Source: Planotetraspora sp. A-T 1434
GTDB taxonomy: Bacteria > Actinomycetota > Actinomycetes > Streptosporangiales > Streptosporangiaceae
NCBI RefSeq assembly: GCF_025420585.1
Contig: NZ_JAOEGB010000014.1
Span: 1 to 64,000, forward strand
DNA: 64,000 bases
Reading direction: 5' to 3'
The notes under the pieces are model-generated. The model did not search any database. It was not told the origin of the DNA and worked only from the letters and a program-made list of their open reading frames with translations. Both the position numbers and the translations under genes were made by a program. Positions 37,470 to 47,030 of this stretch are shown here, piece after piece; positions within the stretch are counted from its first letter, which is position 1, and each line of letters begins with the position of its first letter.

Positions 37470-39854
37470 TCACTCGGCTTCCTGGGAGGCTTTCTGGGTG
37501 GTCATCCAGGCGGCGATCTGGGCGCGGGAGGTGAAGCCGAGCTTGGCCAGGATGTGCTCGACATGGCCCTCCGCCGTACGTTGGGCGACGACGAGCGCGG
37601 CGGCGATCTCCTTGTTGCTCAGCCCCTGGGCGATGAGCTCCGCGATCTCCCGCTCCCGGGCGGTCAGCGGTGAGGGCGGCGGCTCAGCGGCGGGCTTCTC
37701 CGGCTGGGCGCGCTTGTCCGGCCGGTCGCCGAGAGCCTCGGCGACGGCCTGCTCCACCGTCAACCGGGTGCCGTGGCGTCTCGCCCGGTTGAACGCCTTG
37801 TCTCCCATCGCCTCCCGTAGCGAGGCCACGCACTTCTCGTGGAACTCGACCTGCCGCTTCAGCAGCAGCGCGGAGATCCCGACCGTACCGCCGACGGCGT
37901 CCGCGGCGCCGAGCAGGCAGGCCGCGCGCTCGTGGCGTCCCTCGCTCGCCATGATCCAGGCGAGCGCCTCGATGTTCGACGCCACGTTCAGCCGGTCCTC
38001 GAACGCGTGGCCGAGCAGCAGGCTCTCCCGGGCGAGTGAGGTCGCCCGCGGGGTCTCGCCGAGCTGCCACATGTGCAGCGCGAAGACGGTCAGCACCCAG
38101 GCGCGGCACCAGCTCTCCCCGTGGTCGGCGGCCAGCGAAAGGCACTCCTCGAACAGGGCCGTGGCGCGGGCCGCGTCGCCGCCGGAGCCGAGGGCCGCCG
38201 CGAGGGTGAGCGCGGCCGTCACGACGCCGAAGCAGTCGCCGTTGGCGGTGTGCCGTGCGACGGCCTCGTCGAGGAGGCCGGTCGCCCGCGCCAGGTCGCC
38301 GCTGTAGTAGGCGGCCTTGCCCGAGACCGAGGACGCCTGCGCCATGCTGACCGGGTCGCCGAGCTTGTCGGCCAGGGCCGTGCCCTCCTCGATCAGGGGA
38401 TGGCCCGCCTCGGTGTCGCCCTGCATGAACGCCAGCCAGGCGTCGACGCACAGCGCCTCCGCGCGGGTCGCGGTGGGCTCGGGAGCCGCCGCCAGCATGC
38501 GGTCGAGCCAGTGCCGCCCCTCAAGGAAGAAGGCGTTGGGCAGCCAGTGCGGCCGGTGCAGGTCGGTGGCCATCCGCAGCCCCGTCTCCGCTTCGCCCGG
38601 CTCGCGCAGGCAGAACTCCATGGCGGCCCTGAAGTTGACCTGATCCAGCTTGAGACGGGCGAACCAGGAGGCCTGCCCGGGCCCGAACCATTCGGCGGCC
38701 GCCTGCTCGGCGAGCCGCCGGTACCAGTCCCGGTGCCGGCGCAGCAGCGCCCGCCGCTCGTCCGGCCCGGTCAGCCGCATCTGGCCGAACTCGCGCAGCG
38801 TCTCCAGCATGCGGTAGCGAACCTCGCCGCCGTGCTCCTCCCGCTGCAGCAGCGACTTGTCCACCACGGCGTCCAGCAGGTCGAGCACGTCCTCCGGTTC
38901 GATGCCGTCGCCTACGCACACCCCCTCCACGGCGTCCAGGTCGAAGTGCCCGGGGAAGATCGACATGCGGGTCCACAGCATCTGCTCGGGGGTGGGCATC
39001 AGCTGGAAGCTCCAGTCCACCAGCGCGTGCAGCGTGCGCTGTCGCGGCACCGCCGTACGGCTGCCGCAGGTCAGCCACCGGTACGGATCACCGAGGCGCT
39101 CGACGAGCGCGTTGATGGAGAGACTCCGCAGCCGCACGGCGGCGAGCTCGATCGCCAGTGGGATGCCGTCCAACCGGCGGCACAGCGTGGCGACCGCCTC
39201 CTGGTTGCGGTCGTCGACCACGAATCCGGGCAGCACGGCGGCTGCGCGGTCGGCGAACAGGGTGATCGCGTCGTACCGCTCCAGCTCCTTCGGAGTCGGC
39301 GGCGGCCGGCCGGAATCCGGCACGGAGAGCGGCGTGACGTTCATGGCCCGCTCGCCGGAGATCCCGAGCGACTGCCGGCTCGTCGCGAGGATCCGCAGCT
39401 CGGGAGCCGCCCGCAGGAGCCGGCTGGCCAGCGCGGCGCAGACGTCCAGCAGGTGCTCGCAGTTGTCCAGCACGAGCAGGGTCCGCCGCGTGGACAGGAA
39501 CTCGGACAGCGCCTCGACCGGGTTCGTCACGGCCTGGTCGCACAGCCCCACGGTGGCCGCGACCGCCTGCGGCACGAGAGAGGGGTCGTCGAGTCCGGCG
39601 AGGTCGATCAGCCAGACCCCGTCGAACGCCCGGTGCTGTTCGGAGGCCGCCCGGAGGGCGAGCCGGGTCTTGCCGACCCCGCCGACACCGGTCAGCGTCA
39701 CCAGGCGGGAGGCGGTCAGCAGACGCTTGATCTCGGCGAGCTCCTGCCTTCGGCCGACGAAGCTCGTCACGTCGGCGGGAAGGTTGCCGACCTGCCGAGT
39801 GAACGCCGTGCCGCCCATTTCCTCAACGCTAGGCTCGGCAAAGTCGCTGGTCAA
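37470..39854 (-). CDS. NB-ARC/TPR LuxR-type regulator, copy A
   Basis: Protein of 794 residues of the large STAND-type ATPase regulators. Residues 29-37 (TSFVGRRQEL) lead into a P-loop GVGGVGKT (56-63), with LLVLDNCEHLL as Walker B and ILATSRQSLGI and GIPLAIELAA as sensor motifs. The middle 380 residues form TPR-like helices. The C-terminal 65 residues are a LuxR helix-turn-helix (LTAREREIAELIAQGLSNKEIAAALV, QRTAEGHVEHILAKL). Such proteins switch with ATP and activate target promoters. It is divergent from a close paralogue, with only 39 bases between the start codons. The trigger is unknown. Confidence 0.9.
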   Translation of the reverse strand: MTSDFAEPSVEEMGGTAFTRQVGNLPADVTSFVGRRQELAEIKRLLTASRLVTLTGVGGVGKTRLALRAASEQHRAFDGVWLIDLAGLDDPSLVPQAVAATVGLCDQAVTNPVEALSEFLSTRRTLLVLDNCEHLLDVCAALASRLLRAAPELRILATSRQSLGISGERAMNVTPLSVPDSGRPPPTPKELERYDAITLFADRAAAVLPGFVVDDRNQEAVATLCRRLDGIPLAIELAAVRLRSLSINALVERLGDPYRWLTCGSRTAVPRQRTLHALVDWSFQLMPTPEQMLWTRMSIFPGHFDLDAVEGVCVGDGIEPEDVLDLLDAVVDKSLLQREEHGGEVRYRMLETLREFGQMRLTGPDERRALLRRHRDWYRRLAEQAAAEWFGPGQASWFARLKLDQVNFRAAMEFCLREPGEAETGLRMATDLHRPHWLPNAFFLEGRHWLDRMLAAAPEPTATRAEALCVDAWLAFMQGDTEAGHPLIEEGTALADKLGDPVSMAQASSVSGKAAYYSGDLARATGLLDEAVARHTANGDCFGVVTAALTLAAALGSGGDAARATALFEECLSLAADHGESWCRAWVLTVFALHMWQLGETPRATSLARESLLLGHAFEDRLNVASNIEALAWIMASEGRHERAACLLGAADAVGGTVGISALLLKRQVEFHEKCVASLREAMGDKAFNRARRHGTRLTVEQAVAEALGDRPDKRAQPEKPAAEPPPSPLTAREREIAELIAQGLSNKEIAAALVVAQRTAEGHVEHILAKLGFTSRAQIAAWMTTQKASQEAE

Positions 39855-39871
39855 ACGGGTATCGTTAAAAT

Positions 39872-39884
39872 GTCTCTCAGAGAC
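39872..39884. promoter_or_regulatory. Inverted repeat between the divergent LuxR paralogues
   Basis: GTCTC-TCA-GAGAC is a perfect 5-bp palindrome in the 39-base gap between the two start codons. Either regulator, or both, could bind it to control the pair. Confidence 0.4.
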
Positions 39885-39893
39885 GACTGAGCC

Positions 39894-42290
39894 ATGTCGG
39901 GGTGTGCCGATTCGGCGCAGGCGATGCGGATCGGGGCGGCCTGGAATATGACGGCGGTGCTACCGAGGGCTTCGAAGAGGCGGCTGAACGTGCTGCCCGC
40001 CGAGTTGACGAGTTTCGTCGGACGTCGGCACGAACTGGCCGAGGTCAAGCGTCTGCTGGCCGCCTCCCGCCTGGTGACCCTGACCGGTGTCGGCGGGGTC
40101 GGCAAGACCCGCCTGGCGCTCCGGGTCGCGGCCGAGGTGCGGCGGATCTTCCCCGACGGGGTCTGGCTGGTGGAGCTCGCCGAGCTGGAGAACCCCAAGC
40201 TGCTCGCCCAGACCGTCGCCGAGGCCCTGGAGATCCGGGACTACTACTCCCGGTCCCCGCTGGAGGCGCTCGCCGACTACCTGAACGACAGGCACGCGCT
40301 GATCGTGCTGGACAACTGCGAGCATCTCCTCATCCAGTGCGCGATGTTCGCGGACGAGCTCGTGCATGCCGTGCCGCACCTGCGGATACTGGCCACGAGC
40401 AGGCAGGCGCTCGGCATCTCCAGCGAGCAGACGCTGAGCCTCGCGCCGCTGTCGCTCCCGACCCAGGACCTCTCCCTCGTCTCGGCCGAGTCGCTGGTGG
40501 AGTGCGACGCGGTGCGGCTGTTCACGGACCGGGCCGTGGCCGTGGTGCCGGACTTCGCCGTCACGGACGCGAACCGGGAGGCGGTGGCGGCGATCTGCCA
40601 CCGCCTCGACGGCATCCCGCTCGCGATCGAGCTGGCGGCCGTACGGCTGCGCGCGCTGTCGGTCGAGCAGCTTCTGCGACGGCTGGAGGACCGGTTCCGC
40701 CTGCTCACGGCCGGATCTCGGGCCGCGCTCCCGCGCCAGCGGACGCTGCGGGCGCTGATCGACTGGAGCTACGAGCTGTGCACGGAAAGGGAGCGGCTGC
40801 TGTGGCAGCGGGTGTCGGTGTTCGCCGGCGGCCTCGATCTCGACGCCGCCGAGAACGTCTGCGCCGGGGACGGCATCGCCGTGCAGTCGGTCCTCGACCT
40901 GGTGACCGGGCTGGTGGAGAAGTCCGTTCTGGCCAGGGAGGACCAGCCGGGGGCGGTCCGCTACCGGCTCCTGGAGACCATCCGGCAGTACGGCAAGGAA
41001 CGGCTCGCCGCCTCCGGGCAGGAGGCCGTGATGCAGCGGCGGCACCGCGACTACTACCGCCGGCTGGCGGCCGAGGCCCACGCGGAGCTGTTCGGCCCGA
41101 AGCAGGTGGCGTGGTTCTCCCGCCTCCAGCGGGAACACGCCAACCTCCGCACGGCCCTGGAGTACTGCTTCGGCGAGCCCGGGGAGGCCGATGCCGGGCT
41201 GACCATGGCCGTGGATCTGCGCTACCACTGGATCACCGGCTTCTACCTCGGTGAGGGCCGTCGCTGGATAGACCACGGCCTGACCCTGGAGACGGAGCCG
41301 ACCGAGGTCAGGGGCCGGGCCCTGTGGGCCGGAGCGTGGCTCTCCCTCATCCAGGCCGACTGCGGCAAGGCCGCTGTGATGCTCGATGAGGGCGGGGCCA
41401 TCGCGGACCGGCTCGGGAATGACGCCATGCGGGCCTACGTCGCGCTCTACTCCGGAATGATCGCCATGTGCCGTGGTGATCCCGACTCGGCCACCAGGCT
41501 CTACCGCGAGGCGGCCCACGGTCACCGCGTCAACGGAGACCCGGTCGGCCTGGCCCTCGCGCTCATCCGGCTGTCCCTGGCGTACTCCTACCAGGGTGAG
41601 GTCGCCGAGGCCATCGCGGCCGCCGAGGAGTCGCTGGCCGTCTGTGAGGCCTATGGGGAGGGCTGGCACCAGGCGTACACGAAGATGGCGCTCGGCATCG
41701 GGCTCTGGCAGCTCGGTGACTCGGCGCGGGCGGCCGAGCTGGAGAAGGCCAGCCTGCGGTTCAACCGCTCGCTCGACGACCCGCTGGGGGCCGGGGTCAA
41801 CCTGGAGGTGCTGGCCTGGATCGCCGCGTGTGACAAGCGCTACGAAAGGGCCGCCCGGCTTCTGGGGATCCTGGAGACGGTCTGGAGGGCGGTCGGCGCC
41901 CCGTTGTCCGGATTCGGGCATCTGATCTGCTATCACAAGGAATGCGAGTCGAGAACTCTGGAGGCTCTTGGCGAGCAGGCGTTCCAGGCCGCGGTCAAGC
42001 GCGGGGCCCGCCTGCCGTACGACGACGCGGTGGCCTACGCGCTGCAGGACGAGGCTCCCCATGCCGCGCCGCGGGACGCGTCGGCCGGTCGCCTGGCTCC
42101 CCTGACCCGCCGGGAGACGGAGATCGCCACGCTGGTCGCGCAGGGGTTGAGCAACAGGGACATCGCGGCGGAGCTGGTGATCTCACAGCGCACCGCGGAG
42201 GGCCACATCGAGCACATTCTCAACAAGCTGGGCTTCAATTCCCGGACGCAGATCGCCGCCTGGCTCAGCGAGCGCACCCGTCCCACGTGA
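39894..42290 (+). CDS. NB-ARC/TPR LuxR-type regulator, copy B
   Basis: Protein of 798 residues, paralogous to copy A across its length. The P-loop GVGGVGKT is at 65-72, Walker B at LIVLDNCEHLL, and the sensors at ILATSRQALGIS and GIPLAIELAA. TPR-like repeats fill the middle (GEVAEAIAAAEESLAVCEAYGE), and a LuxR helix-turn-helix closes the chain (LTRRETEIATLVAQGLSNRDIAAELVI, RTAEGHIEHILNKLGF). ATG start at 39894; internal ATGs at 39924 and 39948 would remove only a non-conserved leader. Adjacent divergent paralogues probably arose by inverted duplication and then diverged in the TPR sensor. Confidence 0.9.
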   Translation: MSGCADSAQAMRIGAAWNMTAVLPRASKRRLNVLPAELTSFVGRRHELAEVKRLLAASRLVTLTGVGGVGKTRLALRVAAEVRRIFPDGVWLVELAELENPKLLAQTVAEALEIRDYYSRSPLEALADYLNDRHALIVLDNCEHLLIQCAMFADELVHAVPHLRILATSRQALGISSEQTLSLAPLSLPTQDLSLVSAESLVECDAVRLFTDRAVAVVPDFAVTDANREAVAAICHRLDGIPLAIELAAVRLRALSVEQLLRRLEDRFRLLTAGSRAALPRQRTLRALIDWSYELCTERERLLWQRVSVFAGGLDLDAAENVCAGDGIAVQSVLDLVTGLVEKSVLAREDQPGAVRYRLLETIRQYGKERLAASGQEAVMQRRHRDYYRRLAAEAHAELFGPKQVAWFSRLQREHANLRTALEYCFGEPGEADAGLTMAVDLRYHWITGFYLGEGRRWIDHGLTLETEPTEVRGRALWAGAWLSLIQADCGKAAVMLDEGGAIADRLGNDAMRAYVALYSGMIAMCRGDPDSATRLYREAAHGHRVNGDPVGLALALIRLSLAYSYQGEVAEAIAAAEESLAVCEAYGEGWHQAYTKMALGIGLWQLGDSARAAELEKASLRFNRSLDDPLGAGVNLEVLAWIAACDKRYERAARLLGILETVWRAVGAPLSGFGHLICYHKECESRTLEALGEQAFQAAVKRGARLPYDDAVAYALQDEAPHAAPRDASAGRLAPLTRRETEIATLVAQGLSNRDIAAELVISQRTAEGHIEHILNKLGFNSRTQIAAWLSERTRPT

Positions 42291-42425
42291 GGGTCCCGGT
42301 GACGGCCGGCGAGGGTGGTCAGTACGGCAGCGGCCGGCCGGCCGGGGTACGCGTGTCAGGGTGAGCCGGTTCCGGACGGGGCCGGGGCCTGGTGACGCGG
42401 ATCTGGCGCATTGTCGGTGATCTCC

Positions 42426-42920
42426 CTAGTCGGCGGGCAGCTCGAACCACATGACCTTGCCGTTGGCAGTGCGGGCGGCGCCCCAGCAGCAGGCCAGCAT
42501 GTCGAGGAGGCACAGCCCGCGGCCGCCCTCGTCGTCCTCGTGGGCGTTGTACAGGCGGGGCAGCACGGTCCCGCCGTCCTCGACCTCGCAGCGCAGCATG
42601 CCCTCCGTGGCTGACAGGGCCAGCCGGATGGGCCCGCGCGCGTGGCAGAGGGCGTTGGTCACCAGCTCGCTCACGAGAAGCTCGGCGACGTCGGTCACCT
42701 TCTCCATCCCCCATGCGGACAGCCGCTCGCGGGTCAGGCGCCGGGCTCTGGCGACCGAACGCAGGCTGCTCGGCAGGCGCCAGGACCACACCTGGATGCC
42801 GGGCCCCTCGATGAGCCGGACCATCATCGTTCCCAACCGGTGGCGCGCGGTCGTCCACCGATCGCGCGCCGGCCACTGGTGTTCAAGCGGGACGGAGCGA
42901 GACATGATCATCTGGCTCAT
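42426..42920 (-). CDS. RsbW-like anti-sigma/ATP-binding protein (HATPase_c)
   Basis: GHKL ATPase domain protein of 164 residues. ELLVSELVTNALCHARGP is the N-box, VEDGGTVLPRL the G1 region and DEGGRGLCLLDMLACCWGA the G2 box. The canonical G1 pattern VxDxSxxxP is degenerate here. Family members are anti-sigma or regulatory kinases (RsbW/SpoIIAB and the many short Streptomyces ATPases). The ATG at 42920 overlaps the stop of the DUF5999 gene (ATGA), which fixes the start and implies coupled translation. The longer frame reads through the upstream gene in a shadow register. Confidence 0.82.
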   Translation of the reverse strand: MSQMIMSRSVPLEHQWPARDRWTTARHRLGTMMVRLIEGPGIQVWSWRLPSSLRSVARARRLTRERLSAWGMEKVTDVAELLVSELVTNALCHARGPIRLALSATEGMLRCEVEDGGTVLPRLYNAHEDDEGGRGLCLLDMLACCWGAARTANGKVMWFELPAD

Positions 42921-43111
42921 GCCGCACATCCCACGTTGCCACGGTGGGCCGGGATGCTGCTTCCATCGGGCAGCAGCTCGCCGGTGTCCTCGAAGAGCAC
43001 CACGCCGTTGCAGAGGAGGCCCCATCCCTGCTCCGGGTGGAAGGCGACAAGGCAGGCCGCTTCGCGGTCGGAAGCGGTCGCGGGTGGGCACGGAGGCTGG
43101 TGCTGGCACAT
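42917..43111 (-). CDS. DUF5999 family protein
   Basis: Protein of 64 residues starting MCQHQPPCPPATASDREAA and continuing with HPEQGWGLLCNGVVLFEDTGELLPDG (split here). These are the hallmarks of the actinomycete DUF5999 family, including the paired Cys near the N-terminus. The ATG at 43111 has AGGA eight bases upstream; the longer frame begins 11 codons earlier without support. The gene overlaps the HATPase by four bases. In Streptomyces such small proteins often accompany anti-sigma-like ATPases, so a joint role is plausible. Function is unknown. Confidence 0.8.
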   Translation of the reverse strand: MCQHQPPCPPATASDREAACLVAFHPEQGWGLLCNGVVLFEDTGELLPDGSSIPAHRGNVGCAA

Positions 43112-43376
43112 CGTTTCGTTCCTTTGGTCCTCGCCGGTTGTCATGGGGTTTTCTTGGTAACACCGTCATCATGTCGTCTCCGACCCCTGACACAGCACGG
43201 GGAAAACCCCCGTATCGGTACCCATGTCGCATATACGTAGGTAGTAGGTATCCCAGCAGGTGGGGGCGCAGGTAGATCCTCCCGCGCGGCAGCCCGTCTT
43301 TTCTGGCCATTTGACATGAAGTGCACCCTATGGTCGGCTGCTTGCTTCGCCATCCGGCCAATGGGGAGAGCTACTC
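43112..43376. promoter_or_regulatory. Divergent intergenic region with inverted repeat
   Basis: This 265-base gap separates the DUF5999/HATPase unit from the secreted repeat protein. It contains ACGGGG-AAAAC-CCCCGT (43197-43213) and an AT-richer stretch around 43215-43252 (CATATACGTAGGTAGTAGG) likely to hold promoters. No gene is supported within it. Confidence 0.4.
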
Positions 43377-46300
43377 ATGCCGCGCCTGCTGAGACACGCG
43401 CTCGTGTGCGTCCTCATCTGCCTGGTCGCCCTGCCGCACGGGGAGGCGCACGCCGCCGGAACCCCTGCCGTAGGGCACGCAGGCGCGGAGGCCGATCCCG
43501 GTGCCGGGCCCAAGATCGAGCCCGTGCCGCGGATGGCGCTTCCCGAGGGCGAGCCGGTGGACGTGCCCCGGGGCCCGTCCCTGGCCGCGGAGCCGGTGGA
43601 GACTCCCTGATCCCCGGCCTGCGCGAGCGGCTGGACGCGCGGAGGCGTGATCTGGCGACGAGAATGGCGGCCGGTCTGGGCCTGCTCACCCGGCGCCTGC
43701 CGGGCAGCGAGACCCACGGCCGAGACCTGAAGGCCCAGGTCTGGGCCGAGTATGACATTCCGGCTCCGAAGCAGGCCAGGCGCGTGTCGATCGGCTTCGA
43801 CGGCTACCGGCGGGGCGCCTCGCTCTCCGGCCTCGACTGGGCCGTCTACACGGTCGACCACGTCGCGGCGGCGCGTGGAGTGGTGGACGTGCGGGCCCGC
43901 GCCCGCCGGTCGGAGCCGGGCGCCTCGATCGCCATGGTCGTGGGCGTGGCCGGTCTGCGGGGACGCACGCCGGTCGAGCCCGCCCTGGCGAGCCTGCGGC
44001 AGGCGCCGGTGCCGGGGATGTTCTCGGCACATGCCCGGTTCGACACCCGCGCGCTCGACGGCGAACTCTCGATGGACACCTCACGGGTTACCACGATGGA
44101 CGCCGTCGTCCTGGCTGCCAGGTCGTACGGCAAGCAGGTCGCCCACATCGTCGCGGCCAGGCTGGGCGGGCAGGCCACCGCCGAGCTGACCCGATCGCGC
44201 CGGGACGGGCCGGTGGACCTGCGCTTCACCAGCACGACTCCGCTCGCCAGGGCGGAGCTTTACACCTATGCCTACAGCGGGGACCGGCTCAGCAAAGCGG
44301 CCGGAGGCACGATCACCGATCTGCCGGCCGGCATCCGGGCGCGATACGAGCCGGGCGCGTCCTCGCGGCTGATCGTGGACACGGACGGGCCCCGTCCGAG
44401 CGGCCGGAACACCGGCGTGAACGTGATCTACTTCGATCGGGCGGCGGCGAGGACCGTGCTCCAGGCGAGTCTCGCGGGGCTTCCCGCCCACCTCACGATA
44501 TTTCATAACACCCGGAAGAACAGGCTGGCCTGCACCGCGAGCTCGACGATCGGCAGGGTCGAAGCGGTTCTGCAGCGCGGCGAGGGAGCGATCTCCAGCC
44601 CATCCGGCGCCCACGTGACCATGATCAAGAATGGCTCCCGGCTGGGCGTCTCGGGAAGGCTCTCGGGCCTGTCCGGGTTCGACGTCGCGTACGGCCGCCG
44701 GCCCCATGCCGTGCTCAAGCTCGACTCGCCTGGCGGGCCGTTCATGGGAGCCGCGAGCATCGACGGAACCCACCTCGCCCGCATGGAGATCTCCGACACC
44801 CCGGACGAGGTGGAGGTGAACGTCGATCCCGTCGCGAAGAAGGCCGCCTACCGGGCCAGCGGGACGATCGACCGGATCCGTGCGGCGTACTCCGACACCA
44901 GGACCGGCCCGACGATCGACGGCACGGTGTACGGCGTGCGCTCGGCCGTCGAGGCGTCCTGGACGATGGGCAGCCGGACCGTGGCGGACGTCACGGCGGC
45001 CTCGGGCCTGAAGAAGGTCACGCTTTATCTGAACAGGCGTCATGTGACCACGGTCGGCCCCCACTGCCGGGATGATCTGTGCCGGGATGATCTGTCCGCC
45101 ACCGCCGAGGGTGTCCGCGCCCACATCAGGATGGTGGCCGACGGTTGGGCAAGGCGGCGGCGATCAACGGCATTCCCCCCACCCCCACCTTTGCCGGCCC
45201 CGGGATCGGCGGCGGTGTCGCGCTCGCCGACGGCGGCTGCGCCGGGGGATCCGCCGGATGCGCCAGGGACAGGGGACCGTTCTGTACGGCGGGCCGCGGC
45301 TGCTTCGGCGTCCGGGGCGTGGTGAGCCTGGCCGGGCTCCCCGCGAGGCTCACGGCGGACCTGGGCCGGAAGACGGTCTCCTTCTCCGGTTATCGTCCCC
45401 GGGACCGGAAGCTCGTGGTCTACCTGGCCAGCGAGATCCTCGCGCCGGTGCCGATCAAGGCGATGGCCACACTGGACGGCCTGCCCGAGACGGTTACCGG
45501 CATGTCCGTCGGCCCGTTCGGCGTCGGGAGCGGCGGCGTGGTCAACGCCGCCTACCGGGTCGAGCCGGCCGCCACGCTGACCTCGCTGGAGGTGCTGGGG
45601 GAGGCCACGACCCCCCAGGGAACCGTGCGCGGGCGGCTCGTCGTGGATCCCGTCCCCGCATCGGTCGCGGTGAGCGGCGCCTACGGCGGCAGGACCCACA
45701 TCGCGGTACGGAACTCCGCCCCGATCGACACGCTGATCGCCAAGGTGACGGTCGTGCCGAGGAAGGGGAAGACCGGGACGGGCGCCGTGCGGTTCACCGA
45801 CGTGCCCGCCACCTTCAGCATCGACGCCACGGCGTCAGGCCGGGGGCTCCGCGGGCTTGGGGGGTTTCGGGTGCCGCGCCTGGCCTACAAGGCGGACGCC
45901 GACACCCTCGACGGAACCTTCGCCATCGAGAGCTCCCTTGTCCCGGGGCTGCTCGGCTCGTCGTTCGTCGTGACCGACCTCGCCTCCGACACCACGGTGA
46001 GGGTCAATCCCGACCTGTCGGTGGATCTCGCCTCCCGCCCGGTGCCGACGAAGCTCATGGAGATCCACGCGGGCCTGTCGGTCGGTTCGGTCCAGGCGAC
46101 AGCGAGTCCGGTTCCGTACGGATATTCCGTACACGATGGGGTTCTTCGGCTTCCGGATGGACGGGCACTTCGCGTTGCGCCGCAGTGAGATAAGAGACGT
46201 GTCGCTCGCCGTCCACGACATGTCGTGGCTGAGGATCCGGCCGGGCCGTGTTCCCTTCGGAATGGCGGCTCCGGCCGCGCTGGGCTACGTCTCGCCCGGC

Positions 46301-46735
46301 TTCGAGGGCGGCTATGACCACTTGGACCTGCGAGCCGCGGGAGTCGCCCTCAATCCCGACGTGAAGCTGCGGGTCAGGGTCGGCCGGAAGGTCGGCCAGG
46401 ACGCGTTCTCGGACACACTGAGGCTGGGCCCGGTCACGTCGCTGGAGCTCCGCCGCTACGACGGCAGGTTGCGGCCGATCGGCGCCCAGCAGTCCGTGAA
46501 GATCGGCGGAGCCCAGCTGGCCTGTCTGACGATCGGCACGCGGCCCGGCCTGGCGGCCGCCCCGAGGAGCGGTTCGATCACGCTGCGCGGCGCGGACGGC
46601 CCCCAGATGGTGAGCCTCCTCGCGCCTGGCGGTGGCCAGGTGCCCGGCTACGCAGTCGACCTGCTGTCGCAATTCATGTCGCCCTTCAAGGGGGCGGACC
46701 TGGAGGTCTCCGGCGCCTCCCCCGGACCCTGCTAG
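43377..46735 (+). pseudogene. Secreted beta-rich repeat protein interrupted by three frameshifts
   Basis: A signal-peptide ORF (43377-43610, MPRLLRHALVCVLICLVAL, ribosome site GGGGAGAG) continues without a new start into a second frame (about 43600-45150), a third (about 45145-46130) and a fourth segment (about 46120-46735). Each junction lies in unbroken coding-like DNA: VETP/SLIPGLRERL, VADG/LGKAAAINGIPPTP and GYS/MGFFGFRMDG. The frame changes equal two one-base losses and one gain. The joined product would have about 1100 residues with recurring LxGLPA or LPA-containing beta units and pairs of Cys. An in-frame 15-bp duplication at 45065-45094 repeats RDDLC. It may be a true pseudogene, a phase-variable gene, or an assembly error. 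Function is unknown. Confidence 0.65.
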
Positions 46736-47028
46736 CTAGAGTTGACGATCTCCAGCCAGAGGTCGGCGTGGCACAGCTGGTCGGGCCCGCACCAGCAGGC
46801 CAGGTCCTTCCCCGCCAGCTCGCGCTTGGCCCGCTCGACCAGCTCGGGATGGTCGGCCAGGTAGGCCTCGAACATCCGCAGGGCGCCCTCCCTGCCGTAC
46901 TCCTTCACCCGGAAGGGGTTGCGATACGGGCTGGCCTTCAGCCCCGGCAAGGCCCGGCCCACGTAGACCGCGCCCTCCGGGACGTGCCCATGGTAGAGAT
47001 CTCCCTCGACCTTCACCCGGCGTGGCAT
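46732..47028 (-). CDS. DUF4326 protein
   Basis: Protein of 98 residues with the DUF4326 pattern: YVGRALPGLKASPYRNPF, a central helical part (MFEAYLADHPELVERAK) and LACWCGPDQLCHADLWLEI with a Cys-rich end. The fold probably binds a nucleotide or metal, but the biochemical role is not established. The ATG lies three bases after the stop of the secreted phosphoesterase gene, so the two are almost certainly co-transcribed and would share the PHO-like control upstream. Its 3' end overlaps the convergent pseudogene by four bases. Confidence 0.8.
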   Translation of the reverse strand: MPRRVKVEGDLYHGHVPEGAVYVGRALPGLKASPYRNPFRVKEYGREGALRMFEAYLADHPELVERAKRELAGKDLACWCGPDQLCHADLWLEIVNSS

Positions 47029-47030
47029 GG

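Noticed and set aside
43316-43660. N-terminal 95 codons of the long second-frame ORF in the secreted-protein region
   Set aside because: This part overlaps the signal-peptide frame and is Arg/Ala-rich shadow. The true chain enters this frame only near 43600.
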